Below, piece by piece: positions 27,581-38,430 of a DNA stretch of 64,000 nt. The notes under the pieces were generated by a model. That model was not told the DNA's origin. It saw only the letters and a program-made list of their open reading frames with translations, and ran no database searches. The DNA lies in NCBI GenBank assembly GCA_946478865.1, contig CAMLDO010000001.1:202208-266207 (forward strand), read 5' to 3'. Numbering within the stretch: position 1 is the first letter of the stretch; each line of letters opens with the position of its first letter. Made by a program: the position numbers and the translations under genes. The DNA is from an uncultured Methylobacillus sp. Lineage in GTDB: Bacteria > Pseudomonadota > Gammaproteobacteria > Burkholderiales > Methylophilaceae.

Positions 27581-28891
27581 TCAGGCGAAGTTGCGGTTGC
27601 CGCGCGGCTTGAAGGAAGACTTCTCGCCGTCATTACGCTTTTGACCGCCGTAACCCTGGCCTTGGCGTTGCTTGAATCCGCCCTTGTTGCCTTCGAATTT
27701 TCCGCTGCCGTGCTTGTGGCCATGCTTGAAGCCGGGTTTGGCCGGTTGAGGCTTGCGTTGCGGTTCCAGACCGGGAATCACGGCTGCTTCGAGACGGTGG
27801 CCGGTGAATTGCTCGATCTTGCGCAGCGCGAAGCGTTCGTTGTGCGCAGCGAAGGAAATCGCAATACCCTTGCGACCGGCGCGGCCGGTACGGCCGATAC
27901 GATGGACGTAGTCTTCGGCAAACTTCGGCAGGTCATAGTTAATGACGTGGCTGATGCCGGCAACGTCGATGCCGCGTGCGGCAACATCGGTGGCGACCAG
28001 CACGTTCACGTCGCCGTGGCGCAGCTTGGTCAGCGTGCGGTTGCGGGCGCCTTGCGTCATGTCGCCGTGCAGTGCGGCAGCACGGTGGCCGGCGGCGATC
28101 AGGTCCTCGGACAGCAGTTCGGCGTGGCGCTTGGTGGAGGTGAACACGATGGCCTGGTTCACGTCAGGTTCGATCAGCAGATGTTCCAGCAGCTTGTTCT
28201 TGTGGTTCATGTCGTCCACGAAATGCAGGCGCTGTTCGATGTTTTCGTGCTTGGCCTGCTGCGCGGCGACCTGAATGGTCTTGGGGTTCTTCAGCAGCTG
28301 CAGCGCGATCTTGCCGATAGCGCCGTCGAAAGTCGCGGAGAACAGCAGCGTCTGGCGTTCGCCCGGCAGAGCGGAGCAGATGCGTTCGACATCAGGCATG
28401 AAACCCATGTCCAGCATGCGGTCGGCTTCGTCCAGCACCAGCATCTGCAGGCGCGAGAAGTCGATGCGGCCACGTTCCATGTGATCCAGCAGGCGACCCG
28501 GAGTGGCGACCAGGATGTCCAGCGGTTGCGACAGCAGCTTGTTCTGCACCGGATAGGGCATGCCGCCCACGATGCTCACAGTGCGTGCGCGCAGGAACTT
28601 GCCGTACTTGCGGGCAGCGTCGTTGACTTGTTGCGCGAGTTCGCGCGTCGGAACCAGCACCAGGATGCGCGGGCCGCGGCTCTTGGACGGGTGCACGGTT
28701 GCCAGCAGGTTGAGCGCGGGCAGGGTGAAGGCAGCGGTCTTGCCGGTACCGGTCTGGGCGGAGCCCATGATGTCGTGACCCGCCATGATTTCGGGGATGG
28801 CTTGCGCCTGAATGGGCGTGGGCTCGGTGTAACCGGCCTCTTGCAGCGCGTGAAGAATGGCGGGATGCAGATCTAGATTCTCAAAAGACAC
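27581..28891 (-). CDS. DEAD-box RNA helicase, RhlE type (copy 2)
   Basis: 436 residues. All motifs are present: [46 protein letters not shown] in [33 protein letters not shown] and [13 protein letters not shown]. The C-terminus is a long Gly/Lys/Arg/Gln-rich tail (HGHKHGSGKFEGNKGGFKQ and FKPRGNRNFA) typical of RhlE-type RNA-binding extensions. A 5' leader of unknown extent lies in the 279-bp gap before typA. Probably involved in ribosome biogenesis or cold growth. Confidence 0.94.
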   Translation of the reverse strand: MSFENLDLHPAILHALQEAGYTEPTPIQAQAIPEIMAGHDIMGSAQTGTGKTAAFTLPALNLLATVHPSKSRGPRILVLVPTRELAQQVNDAARKYGKFLRARTVSIVGGMPYPVQNKLLSQPLDILVATPGRLLDHMERGRIDFSRLQMLVLDEADRMLDMGFMPDVERICSALPGERQTLLFSATFDGAIGKIALQLLKNPKTIQVAAQQAKHENIEQRLHFVDDMNHKNKLLEHLLIEPDVNQAIVFTSTKRHAELLSEDLIAAGHRAAALHGDMTQGARNRTLTKLRHGDVNVLVATDVAARGIDVAGISHVINYDLPKFAEDYVHRIGRTGRAGRKGIAISFAAHNERFALRKIEQFTGHRLEAAVIPGLEPQRKPQPAKPGFKHGHKHGSGKFEGNKGGFKQRQGQGYGGQKRNDGEKSSFKPRGNRNFA

Positions 28892-29170
28892 ACAATTTCC
28901 TTATCGAGAGGAACAATGAAAATACGCAAGCAGCAGCACATCCGTTTCAGGATGCAGTGCGCAGAATTCTTTTAGGGATTCTTTTTACCGGCGCTCGGGC
29001 ATAGCCACTAACCGGTAAAGAAGGCGAAGTGAATAATCCACTTCAGAGGGGTCAGGGCGATGAATCGTTGACGCTGTGGTCAAACGAAGCGCGCAGTATA
29101 CGCAGATTCATCAGCGTGTCAAACCATTTGTGTTAGAATGCGCGCCTTTTTCACGCAGAGAATCAATTAC
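28892..29170. other. Divergent intergenic region between the helicase gene and typA
   Basis: 279 bp with two promoter-containing ends. On the typA side, TGTTAGAAT at 29131-29139 is an extended -10. On the helicase side I see a short dyad (GCATCC / GGATGC) and no clear -10. A 19-codon open frame with an upstream GAGAGGA sits at 28916-28975 (+ strand), but nothing else supports it. No RNA gene is recognised. Confidence 0.4.
29131..29139 (+). promoter_or_regulatory. Extended -10 promoter element of typA
   Basis: TG-T-TAGAAT, an extended -10, lies about 32 bp before the typA ATG. The -35 is poor, which extended -10 promoters tolerate. Confidence 0.5.
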
Positions 29171-30985
<1,815 letters not shown>

Positions 30986-31007
30986 GACAAGAGCGTACAA
31001 GTTCCCA

Positions 31008-31038
31008 ACAAAAAACCCGGCAGATGCCGGGTTTTTTA
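31008..31038. terminator. Rho-independent terminator after typA
   Basis: AAAAAACCCGGCA-GA-TGCCGGGTTTTTT, a long perfect stem with A and T runs at each side, serves both typA and the convergent DUF456 gene. Confidence 0.92.
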
Positions 31039-31051
31039 TTGGCTGGAATCT

Positions 31052-31537
31052 TCAGCTAAAACGTACGACGAGGAAAATCACGATCATCGTCACGCCTATC
31101 AACAGCTTCACGGCAATGCCCACTACGAGGCCCAGTGTCGTGCCCACACCCGCGTACCCCGCGTCCGAGAGAGTACGCTTCGCGGTCAGTTCCCCGATGA
31201 CTGCGCCGATGAACGGTCCGACGATGATGCCGACAATCCCCATGAATAGTCCTACCACCGCGCCTATGGTCGCACCTATCATCGCCCGTTTGCTCGCGCC
31301 GAAGCGTTTGGCTCCCAATGCGCCGGACAGGAAGTCCACCACATAGGTAAGCAGCGTCAGGCCTGCAAGTATGCCCAGCGTGCCGTAGCCGACATGGATG
31401 AAGTCCTCCGCCCACGCGCCGATGACGAGCCCGAGAAAGAGCAGGGGTGCCCCCGGCAGCAGTGGCAAAATCATCCCGGCCAGCCCGGTCAGGATGAGGC
31501 TGGCGGCGAGTACCCACAGCAGGATGGTCGTGTCCAC
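31052..31537 (-). CDS. DUF456 family membrane protein
   Basis: 161 residues and almost entirely hydrophobic, with about four to five transmembrane segments and glycine-rich repeats (ATIGAVVGLFMGIVGIIVG, FIGAVIGELTAKR). The N-terminal LTGLAGMILPLLPGAPLLFLGLVIGAW is characteristic of DUF456. The function is unknown for the family. Last gene of a minus-strand run that begins at 35993; it starts 9 bp after the M48 protease stop. Confidence 0.85.
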   Translation of the reverse strand: MDTTILLWVLAASLILTGLAGMILPLLPGAPLLFLGLVIGAWAEDFIHVGYGTLGILAGLTLLTYVVDFLSGALGAKRFGASKRAMIGATIGAVVGLFMGIVGIIVGPFIGAVIGELTAKRTLSDAGYAGVGTTLGLVVGIAVKLLIGVTMIVIFLVVRFS

Positions 31538-31546
31538 GCGTGATGC

Positions 31547-32425
31547 CTAGTTCTTGAGCTTGTAGAAGCGGTTCTCCAGTGTCTTGCCATCCACCTTGTC
31601 AAGGCGGCTGCCGATAGCGTCGCCCAAAGAGGCGAGTCGGTCGTCCGGATGCGGGTGAGTCTTGAATAGCAGCGCGACGCGGCCGTCGTCCTTGCCGGCG
31701 TGGCCAATGGTCTGCAGTACTTCCGGCAGGCCGAAGGGCTCATAGCCGGCGCGCCCTGCGAGGATCACGCCGATGCGATCGGCTTCGTACTCAGCGCTCT
31801 TGTCGAGACTGCGCGCGCTGATTTCGGCGCCGCTGCCGATAACCTTCTGAACGGTCGGATTTTCCTTGCCCAGCTTTCCGCTGAGCAGGCCTGCGCCGAG
31901 ATTGAGCAACTGCTGCTTTTGCAGCAGCTTGAGATGGTGTTTCTTGATCACATGACCGATTTCGTGTCCCAGTACTCCGGCCAGTTCGGATTCGCTCTTG
32001 AGCTGGCGGTAGAGGCCCTTGGTGATGAGCACATAGCCGCCCGGTGCGGCGAATGCATTCAGGTCTTCGGATTCGATGACGCCGAAATGCCAGGGCAGGT
32101 AGGGGCGCTCGCTTTGTGAGGCGACCCAGCGGCCCACTTGATTCACGTATTTTTGCAGTTCCGGGTCTTTGACCAGCGGAGCGGCTCCGAGAATATTGCC
32201 GGTGATCTGGCGCCCGAGCTGGATTTCCTCGGCGCGCGACGGTTTCTTGAGATTGATGGTCGGCTGCCCGGCGTCTTCCGTTTTTGTGTCGGTGGCCGAG
32301 GCCGCGGGGGCGCTTTCCTGCTGCTGTTTCTTGTCCAGCGCATCCTTGAGCGCGCCGAGGTCGAATGCCTGGGCCGGATAGATGGCTGCGAGCAATGCTG
32401 TCAGGAGTAAGGTACGCTTCATCAT
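31547..32425 (-). CDS. M48-family zinc metalloprotease
   Basis: 292 residues with a signal peptide (about 1-20, AIYPAQA). The zinc site HEIGHVIKKHH and the downstream glutamate in SAEYEADRIGV match the periplasmic M48B group (BepA/YfgC/LoiP-like), which acts on outer-membrane or envelope proteins. The linker after the signal (KKQQQESAPAASATDTKTEDA) is low-complexity. It starts 4 bp inside the SH3 gene (ATGA overlap), so they are coupled. Confidence 0.9.
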   Translation of the reverse strand: MMKRTLLLTALLAAIYPAQAFDLGALKDALDKKQQQESAPAASATDTKTEDAGQPTINLKKPSRAEEIQLGRQITGNILGAAPLVKDPELQKYVNQVGRWVASQSERPYLPWHFGVIESEDLNAFAAPGGYVLITKGLYRQLKSESELAGVLGHEIGHVIKKHHLKLLQKQQLLNLGAGLLSGKLGKENPTVQKVIGSGAEISARSLDKSAEYEADRIGVILAGRAGYEPFGLPEVLQTIGHAGKDDGRVALLFKTHPHPDDRLASLGDAIGSRLDKVDGKTLENRFYKLKN

Positions 32426-32937
32426 TGCGCACCTCCCTGAGTGCCGGCAGGCTGCGGCTGGGGTAAATAATCGAGCTTGCGTGCCTGCAGGCCTCCTGCG
32501 GCCGCAAATTTCTTGCCGTCGGCTTCGCTGACGGTATTGGCTTCAAGCAGTTTGACTTCTTCCTCGTTGAATTTGGCGTCCTTGAGTTCTTCCTCGCTCA
32601 GGCCGCGCACGCCCGTGGTGGAAACCACTTTGCCGGTACCGGCGCGCCCACTCGCAAGTCCGAGAACTCCGGCGGCTTCGTTGGAGGAACTGGTTCCTCG
32701 CTTCACGGAAAGCAGCCTGACCCAGCCGGTGGAGGCGCCGGCCTTGATCTGCAGCCACGCACCTTTCTTGGCCAGGATCTGAACCCTGTCATTGCGCTTG
32801 ATGCTGCCGCTGGCCCCGGCGTCGGCAAAAGGTTCCTTGCGCAGGGTGTCGTTCTTGAGCGCCGTGCCGGTTTCCGCGGCATACGCTGTGCCGGCTACCG
32901 TCAGCAGCGCAGCCAGCAGAAGAGAAAAATGTTTCAT
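32422..32937 (-). CDS. Periplasmic SH3-domain protein
   Basis: 171 residues. Signal peptide about 1-20 (LTVAGTAYA). The bacterial SH3 domain (about 33-80) has LRKEPFADAGASGSIKRNDRVQILAKKGAWLQIKAGASTGWVRLL. The remainder is a low-complexity region with VSTTGVRGLSEEELKDAKFNEEEVKLLEANTVSEADGKKFAA, which resembles the tail seen next to M48 proteases. It overlaps both neighbours by 4 bp (CHASE2 and M48), suggesting stoichiometric coupling. It probably binds peptidoglycan or peptide. Confidence 0.82.
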   Translation of the reverse strand: MKHFSLLLAALLTVAGTAYAAETGTALKNDTLRKEPFADAGASGSIKRNDRVQILAKKGAWLQIKAGASTGWVRLLSVKRGTSSSNEAAGVLGLASGRAGTGKVVSTTGVRGLSEEELKDAKFNEEEVKLLEANTVSEADGKKFAAAGGLQARKLDYLPQPQPAGTQGGAQ

Positions 32938-34640
32938 GCGTCTTTATCCTTATCGTGTTGCATGTGTTCCAGTTTCAAAATGGCCTGCGAGAACAGCGAC
33001 CGCCATTGCGGGCCCAACGGCTGATCTCCCGAGAGCACGCCTTCGTGCATGCTCGAACGAGCATCAACCCCCGCAGGAACCCCCGCACGCCGCAGAACAG
33101 CCGGCAATTGCTGTGCGATCTGTTCGGCATCCTGCCGGATACGTTCCGCCTGTGTGTTGTTTTCATGCGGACAGGTCCAGCGAATGACCAGCATGTCGCT
33201 GAATAATCCCCAAATCCCGCTCTGGATACCCTTGAGATATTCCACGCTTTTCCCGACTTGGCCCAGCTGCAGCAGCTCCGCACGTATCTTTTTGAGCGCA
33301 CCCTCGCCCAATGGTTCGGGGCTCGCAATACGGACTGGCATGAGCATGGAGCGCAAACCTTCTTCGCCCGGTTCGACGCCGAACGCAAGCCAGGTCTGCA
33401 ATGCACGGTCGGTTGCAAGCGCATAGATCTTGGCGATACTGAAATAGCCGATAGCCCAGGTCACGGGGCCGGTCAGGTCGACATAGGTATCCGTCAGGTT
33501 GATGCCGATGTAGGAGACGGCGAGCAGGCCGACCTGGCTGAAGCTGAAGATGCCGTTGAAGCGGTCGCGATCCATGTTGCGGTAAAAACCAATCGCGGTC
33601 AGCCAGACCAGCAGCAGACTCATCACCAGATAGGGCATGACGCCGCGCCAGAAATGCAGGTAGTCGCCGTTCTTCACGTTGTCGATCGCGGTGGCGAGGA
33701 TTTCGACGCCGGGAAATTCCTTGGCCATGGCCGTAGCCTTTACGTCGAACAGACTAGGCGCGGTCGAGCCGATGATGACGATCTTGTCCTTGAATTCGTC
33801 TTGCGGCCGCTTGGGCGTCTTGGCCGTCATGTCGAGGTAGGCGTCGCTGAAGCTGACGTAGCGGTAGCTGAACGGCTTGCCGCGCCAGTTCAGCAGCAGG
33901 GTCTGGTCATTCGGCACGGTTTTCGCGGCCGACAGCCCGACTACCAGCGGGAGGGAGGGGATGCGCCAGCCATAGTCGTCCCGGTATAACTGATACTCGC
34001 GCACAATGCCGTCGCGGTCGGGGTAGATGTTGTTCATGCCGATGCGGCCCGGCTTGAGCATGGCCGTGAACTGGGGCAGTACTACCGCGACGTTGGCCTT
34101 GGGCGATGTCGCGCCGGCAGTATCTCCGGATACGGGCGCGGCTCCCGGAATCATCTCCGGCGTGACCTGGCTCAACTCGTCCTGTCCGTCCAGACGCACG
34201 AACGGAAAATAGGTGTTGTCGGTGGTGGCGATGACTTCGTTGAAATAGGCGTCGCTGTCCGGGTTGTAGACGTCGGCATCGCTGAACAGGATGTCGAACA
34301 CCACGGCCTTGGGTTGCTGGGTTTCCAGATGCTCCAGGAATTCTCCCATCACCTGGCGTGGCCACGGCCAGCGCCCGTATTCCGGAGCCAGCGCGGCGAG
34401 GCTGGCTTCATTGATATCGATGATGACGATATCAGGATCCGGCTGAGGCGCAATGACGCGATAGCGCACCATCATGTCGAAGGCCTTCTGCCGCATATTG
34501 GTGCCGATATTGAATACGCTGGCATCCAGCACGATCAGCAGCGTCAGCAGCGCGGCGAGGAAAAGATAGAAGTTGTTGCGGAAACGGCGCGTGAAGACGC
34601 CGGACCAGTGGGTGAACGCGATTTTGAATTTATTCAGCAT
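32934..34640 (-). CDS. CHASE2-domain membrane protein without a recognised output domain
   Basis: 568 residues. One N-terminal transmembrane segment (about 24-44), a large extracytoplasmic CHASE2 domain (about 55-340; PDPDIVIIDINEASLAALAPEYGRWPWPRQV and KIVIIGSTAPSLFDVKATAMAKEFPGVEILATAIDN), three transmembrane segments (about 345-420), then about 145 cytoplasmic residues. CHASE2 proteins usually end in a cyclase, kinase or GGDEF domain; I see none here, and the tail (ALKKIRAELLQLGQVGKSVEYLKGI...) is unlike them. The operon context (HDOD-receiver upstream; SH3 and M48 downstream with 4-bp overlaps) points to envelope sensing. Confidence 0.85.
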   Translation of the reverse strand: MLNKFKIAFTHWSGVFTRRFRNNFYLFLAALLTLLIVLDASVFNIGTNMRQKAFDMMVRYRVIAPQPDPDIVIIDINEASLAALAPEYGRWPWPRQVMGEFLEHLETQQPKAVVFDILFSDADVYNPDSDAYFNEVIATTDNTYFPFVRLDGQDELSQVTPEMIPGAAPVSGDTAGATSPKANVAVVLPQFTAMLKPGRIGMNNIYPDRDGIVREYQLYRDDYGWRIPSLPLVVGLSAAKTVPNDQTLLLNWRGKPFSYRYVSFSDAYLDMTAKTPKRPQDEFKDKIVIIGSTAPSLFDVKATAMAKEFPGVEILATAIDNVKNGDYLHFWRGVMPYLVMSLLLVWLTAIGFYRNMDRDRFNGIFSFSQVGLLAVSYIGINLTDTYVDLTGPVTWAIGYFSIAKIYALATDRALQTWLAFGVEPGEEGLRSMLMPVRIASPEPLGEGALKKIRAELLQLGQVGKSVEYLKGIQSGIWGLFSDMLVIRWTCPHENNTQAERIRQDAEQIAQQLPAVLRRAGVPAGVDARSSMHEGVLSGDQPLGPQWRSLFSQAILKLEHMQHDKDKDA

Positions 34641-34658
34641 TCGGTTTCGATAATGGCC

Positions 34659-35993
34659 TTATGAAGTTATACGTTGCGCTGCCAGCAAGCGCGCTGCCAG
34701 TAGCCGGGTGTTGATGGGCGTTCGCAGGATTTCGTCCACACCGGCTTCATAGGCTTCCATCTTGCGCCGTTCATCCTCGAAAGGGGTCAGCAGAACGAAA
34801 TACAGCTTCGCTCCGGCTGCCGTCTTGCGCAGGTCTGAGCAGAGCTTCAAACCATCCGCGCCGGGCATCAGCCAGTCGGCAATGACTACCTGGGGCATAT
34901 GATGCATCGCGATATCGAACCCCTTCAGGCCATTGTCGGTCGAGGTAACGGTATGGCCGGCCGCGGTCAGGAATTTGCCGAGCAGGATACGCTGGGCATC
35001 ATCGGCGCCGACGATGAGAATGCGGAGCGGAACCGCTGCTTGCGGAACAGTTTCCGCAACCGGCTCGCTGCGCTGGGCAGCTTTGATGGGTGCCAGCTTG
35101 AGCGAGCGTGGCCGGTAACGGCGTGTCTGGACATTGAGCAGTTTCGCCCAGTCCTGCCAGTAGCTGGCGGTCTGTTCCTGTAGCAGTTCCATTTGTTCGG
35201 GCTCGATATCGAGCATGGCGCAGCTGACTGCGATCTGTTCAGCAAGCGTGGGATCTTCATAACCGTGCATGCAGCCATGTGCGAGCAGCGAGGCCAGTTG
35301 CAGCGTATAGGTCAGCCGCAGCATCCGCGAGTTGTCGGGGAATCCGGAACTGGCTGGATCGTCGTGGTAATACATCGCGTCGATGAAAATCTTCGGGATG
35401 CCCCAGTCCTGCAACATGAGCACCAGCATTTCGCGCTGGTTCAGACCGAAATGCTCATGTTCTGCCTCAAGCAGTTCATCCGCTACCGGCTCGCTCAGGT
35501 TTTGCAGGATTTCGGTGTAGCTTTCAGGTCGCGCAGTCACGAGTGCGAGCTGGCCGATGCCGCACATCAGCCCCGCATTGAATATCTCCGCCGGCGGCGC
35601 GACGCGATTGAGCTGGCTGATCGCCTGTGCCGCGCTGGCCTTGGCGATCGCGGTAGACCAGAAATATTCGTAGTCGAACTGCTTGCACGGACCGTCGCGA
35701 TAATTGCTGATGAGCGACATGCACAGCACCGCCTGGCGCACAGCATGAATGCCGATGAGAATGAGGGTGTCTATCGTGACCGAGGCAATCGGACGAGACT
35801 TGTTGGGATTGACGTAATTGGCGATCTTGATGATGCGTCCCGACAAGGCGGGATCGGTCTGGATCGCGCTTGCCAGTTCCGGAAGCGATACGGTTTCTTC
35901 CTGGCACAGATGCATGACCCGCAGGGCAACCCCCTTGGGCGAAGGCAGCATGCCTGCAGCCTTCAGTTCTGCGAAATTCAACGTTTCGGTCAT
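34659..35993 (-). CDS. HDOD-receiver fusion protein
   Basis: 444 residues. The HDOD domain (about 15-215; GVALRVMHLCQEETVSLPELASAIQTDPALSGRIIKIAN, GLMCGIGQLALV) has an inactive HD-like fold used in signalling. A receiver domain (about 316-440) at the C-terminus has the Asp in QVVIADWLMPGADG and the conserved threonine/lysine region (FVLLTPFEDERRKM). This order, HDOD first and receiver last, is the reverse of the common one. First gene of the five-gene minus-strand run; CHASE2 starts 18 bp after it. Confidence 0.87.
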   Translation of the reverse strand: MTETLNFAELKAAGMLPSPKGVALRVMHLCQEETVSLPELASAIQTDPALSGRIIKIANYVNPNKSRPIASVTIDTLILIGIHAVRQAVLCMSLISNYRDGPCKQFDYEYFWSTAIAKASAAQAISQLNRVAPPAEIFNAGLMCGIGQLALVTARPESYTEILQNLSEPVADELLEAEHEHFGLNQREMLVLMLQDWGIPKIFIDAMYYHDDPASSGFPDNSRMLRLTYTLQLASLLAHGCMHGYEDPTLAEQIAVSCAMLDIEPEQMELLQEQTASYWQDWAKLLNVQTRRYRPRSLKLAPIKAAQRSEPVAETVPQAAVPLRILIVGADDAQRILLGKFLTAAGHTVTSTDNGLKGFDIAMHHMPQVVIADWLMPGADGLKLCSDLRKTAAGAKLYFVLLTPFEDERRKMEAYEAGVDEILRTPINTRLLAARLLAAQRITS

Positions 35994-36160
35994 TGATTGA
36001 GCATTTCTTTTCTCGGAGCCCGCAGTTGGCTCCTTGGTTGACCCCGAAATTTAAAGTGCAGTATCGACTGTAGTTATAGCTTTAATGGATTGGTCGACAG
36101 CATGACTGGCGCAGTGTCGCATAAAGGCCAGACGCTGGAAATAGCCGACTGCCGATACGT

Positions 36161-36166
36161 TATAAT
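36161..36166 (+). promoter_or_regulatory. Probable -10 box of rmuC
   Basis: TATAAT lies 22 bp before the rmuC ATG. No strong -35 is seen. Confidence 0.45.
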
Positions 36167-36188
36167 CGACGACTGGAATGAAAACTTT

Positions 36189-37514
36189 ATGATCGATTAC
36201 CTGATTCTTTTTCTCTTGGCCCTCTGCCTGGCGGTTTCCGTATTGGTGCTGCTACAAACGAAACGGCAGCGCGAGCTATTACCCGAACTGCGTGCGCAGC
36301 TCGATGAAAAGCACCGCGCGATGCTGCTCGACCTGCACGAGGGACTAAACAAGCTGGGCGACCGACTGGCGAACGCTTCCGCTGACGCCAGCGAAAAACT
36401 GCGGGCCGGTGTTGCGCAGGAATTGCAGCAGACGCGCGATGCCATGCAGAACCTGCAGCTTTCGCAGGCGCAGAATCTCTCCCAGACGCGCGAAACCGTG
36501 CTCGAAAAGCTGCACCAGACGCTGGCGGAGCAGGGCAAGGCCGAGCAGGAGCTGATCCAGTCCACCATGCGCAACGCCACTTTGCAATTGACCGCGAGCA
36601 TCGAAAGCCTGACCAAGGCCGTGGACGGCCGGCTGGAGCAGATCGGCGGCAAGGTCAGCGAGCGGCTGGACGAAGGCTTCAAAAAGACCAACGAGACTTT
36701 CGTCAGCGTGATGCAGCGCTTGGCGACCATCGACGAAGCGCAAAAGAAGATCGACGGCTTGACCAGCAATGTGGTCAGCCTTCAGGAACTGCTGGGCGAC
36801 AAGCGCTCGCGCGGTGCGTTCGGCGAAGTGCAATTGGAGGCGCTGGTGCGCAATATCCTGCCGGTGAGCGCCTACGAGATGCAGCACGGCTTGCCCAACG
36901 GCACGCGCGTCGATTGCGCGCTATTCCTGCCCGAGCCGACGGGCACGGTGGCGGTGGATTCCAAGTTTCCGCTGGAAAACTATCACCGCATGTTCGAGAC
37001 CGGCATTTCCGAACCGGAGCGTCTACAGGCGCAAAAGCAGTTCAAGGCCGACGTGAAGAAACACATCGACGATATCGCGGCCAAATACATTATTGCCAAT
37101 CACACTTCGGACGGCGCCGTGATGTTCGTTCCTGCGGAAGCGGTATTTGCGGAAATTCACGCCTATCATCCCGATCTCGTGGACTATGCGATGAGCAAGC
37201 GCGTGTGGGTGGTGTCGCCCACCACGCTCATGGCGGTGCTGAATACGGCGCGTGCGGTGCTCAAGGATGTGGAAACGCGCAAGCAGGTGCATATCATCAA
37301 GGACGAACTGGGCAAGCTGGGCAAGGAATTCAACCGCTTCGACGTGCGCATGAAGAAGCTGGCCGATCACATCCGCCAGGCCAACGACGACGTGCAGGAA
37401 GTGCATACGACGAGCCAGAAGATCAGCCGGCGCTTCGCCGCGATCGAGAAGGTGGAGCTGGAAGGCGCGCCGACGCAAGCCGCGCTGCTGCCCGACGAAG
37501 CCGAAGCGGACTGA
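36189..37514 (+). CDS. rmuC: DNA recombination protein RmuC
   Basis: 441 residues. An N-terminal transmembrane helix (about 3-22) is followed by a long coiled coil (about 30-215) and the nuclease-like RmuC domain (LGDKRSRGAFGEVQLEALVRNIL, VAVDSKFPLENYHRMFE, VMFVPAEAVFAEI, RVWVVSPTTLMAVLNTAR). RmuC limits inversions and recombination at short repeats and has a restriction-nuclease-like core (the DSK motif). The ATG at 36189 gives the family start with the hydrophobic helix; the frame is open upstream without a good start signal. Confidence 0.95.
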   Translation: MIDYLILFLLALCLAVSVLVLLQTKRQRELLPELRAQLDEKHRAMLLDLHEGLNKLGDRLANASADASEKLRAGVAQELQQTRDAMQNLQLSQAQNLSQTRETVLEKLHQTLAEQGKAEQELIQSTMRNATLQLTASIESLTKAVDGRLEQIGGKVSERLDEGFKKTNETFVSVMQRLATIDEAQKKIDGLTSNVVSLQELLGDKRSRGAFGEVQLEALVRNILPVSAYEMQHGLPNGTRVDCALFLPEPTGTVAVDSKFPLENYHRMFETGISEPERLQAQKQFKADVKKHIDDIAAKYIIANHTSDGAVMFVPAEAVFAEIHAYHPDLVDYAMSKRVWVVSPTTLMAVLNTARAVLKDVETRKQVHIIKDELGKLGKEFNRFDVRMKKLADHIRQANDDVQEVHTTSQKISRRFAAIEKVELEGAPTQAALLPDEAEAD

Positions 37515-37542
37515 CGCAACGATTTAATTGAGGTAAGACATT

Positions 37543-37719
37543 ATGGATAGCGAAAGCATCGTCATCATGCTGGTACAGCAATACGCCGCCAAGTTCGGCA
37601 TCACTTTCAGCTCCAGGGCGATGGAGGACGAGGCCACCAAGCAGAAAGCCATGCAGCTCATGTCGGAAGCGATTGCCGGCCGGCGCGGGCCGGTGACGGA
37701 CGAGGATCTGGGGCTGTGA
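37543..37719 (+). CDS. Short unknown protein before moaD
   Basis: 58 residues (MDSESIVIMLVQQYAAKFG... ending TDEDLGL). A GAGG lies 8 bp before the ATG, and its TGA overlaps the moaD ATG by 1 base, which supports translation. Helical, soluble, no recognised domain. It may be a small conserved protein of this operon. Confidence 0.6.
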   Translation: MDSESIVIMLVQQYAAKFGITFSSRAMEDEATKQKAMQLMSEAIAGRRGPVTDEDLGL

Positions 37720-37973
37720 TGATCAAGCTGCTCTATTTCGCCCGTTTACGCGAGGCGCTGGGCACTTCGCAGGAAGAGCTTGCTATCCCGGAAGGGGTGA
37801 GCGATGTTCAATCCTTGATGGGCTGGCTCGCCCAACGCGGCGGTGCCTGGCAGGAGGAGTTCACGGGCTGCCGGCCGTTGCGCGCTGCCGTCAATCAGGA
37901 ATTGGTCGCCAATTCGACCTCTTTCCGCGACGGCGACGAAATCGCATTTTTCCCGCCCGTAACCGGAGGTTGA
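37719..37973 (+). CDS. moaD: Molybdopterin synthase sulfur-carrier subunit
   Basis: 84 residues ending in the required Gly-Gly (FFPPVTGG), which carries the thiocarboxylate. Ubiquitin-like fold (KLLYFARLREALG, DGDEIAFFPP). It pairs with MoaE encoded 1 bp downstream to make the dithiolene of molybdopterin. The ATG at 37719 overlaps the previous stop; a GTG at 37716 is an alternative. Confidence 0.95.
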   Translation: MIKLLYFARLREALGTSQEELAIPEGVSDVQSLMGWLAQRGGAWQEEFTGCRPLRAAVNQELVANSTSFRDGDEIAFFPPVTGG

Positions 37974-37974
37974 T

Positions 37975-38430
37975 GTGATCCGCGTACAGCACGAGGACTT
38001 CGACGCCGGCGCGGAAATCAACCGCATGCGCTTGGCGCGCCCCGATACCGGCGCTGTCGCGGCTTTCGTCGGGCAGGTGCGCGATCTCAACGAAGGCGAC
38101 GCGGTGTCCGGCATGACGCTGGAGCACTATCCAGGCATGACCGAGAAGGCACTGGAAGGCATTGTCGAGCAGGCGAAAAGCCGCTGGGATATTTTCGATG
38201 CGCTGGTCATCCACCGCATCGGCGAGCTCAAACCGCTGGACCAGATCGTGCTGGTGGTCGTGTCCGGCGCTCACCGCGGCGAAGCTTTCGCCGCCTGCGA
38301 ATTCATCATGGACTACCTCAAGACCGAAGCTCCCTTCTGGAAAAAAGAGCAGACCGGCCGCGGCGATCGCTGGGTGGAAGCCCGCACCAGCGACGAGTCG
38401 GCCAAACAGCGCTGGACGACACCGGATTGA
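37975..38430 (+). CDS. moaE: Molybdopterin synthase catalytic subunit
   Basis: 151 residues, GTG start at 37975. Seen: GAVAAFVGQVRDLNEGD, LEHYPGMTEKALEGI, HRIGELKPLDQIVLVVVSGAHRGEAFAACEFIMDYLKTEAPFWKKEQT with the active-site lysine of the KTEAPFWKKE block. With MoaD it converts precursor Z to molybdopterin. Its stop overlaps the TTG start of the Lon-like gene. Confidence 0.96.
   Translation: MIRVQHEDFDAGAEINRMRLARPDTGAVAAFVGQVRDLNEGDAVSGMTLEHYPGMTEKALEGIVEQAKSRWDIFDALVIHRIGELKPLDQIVLVVVSGAHRGEAFAACEFIMDYLKTEAPFWKKEQTGRGDRWVEARTSDESAKQRWTTPD

Noticed and set aside
28916..28975. A 19-codon frame with GAGAGGA upstream in the gap before typA.
   Set aside because: Short, antisense to the helicase leader, and no neighbour or function argues for it.
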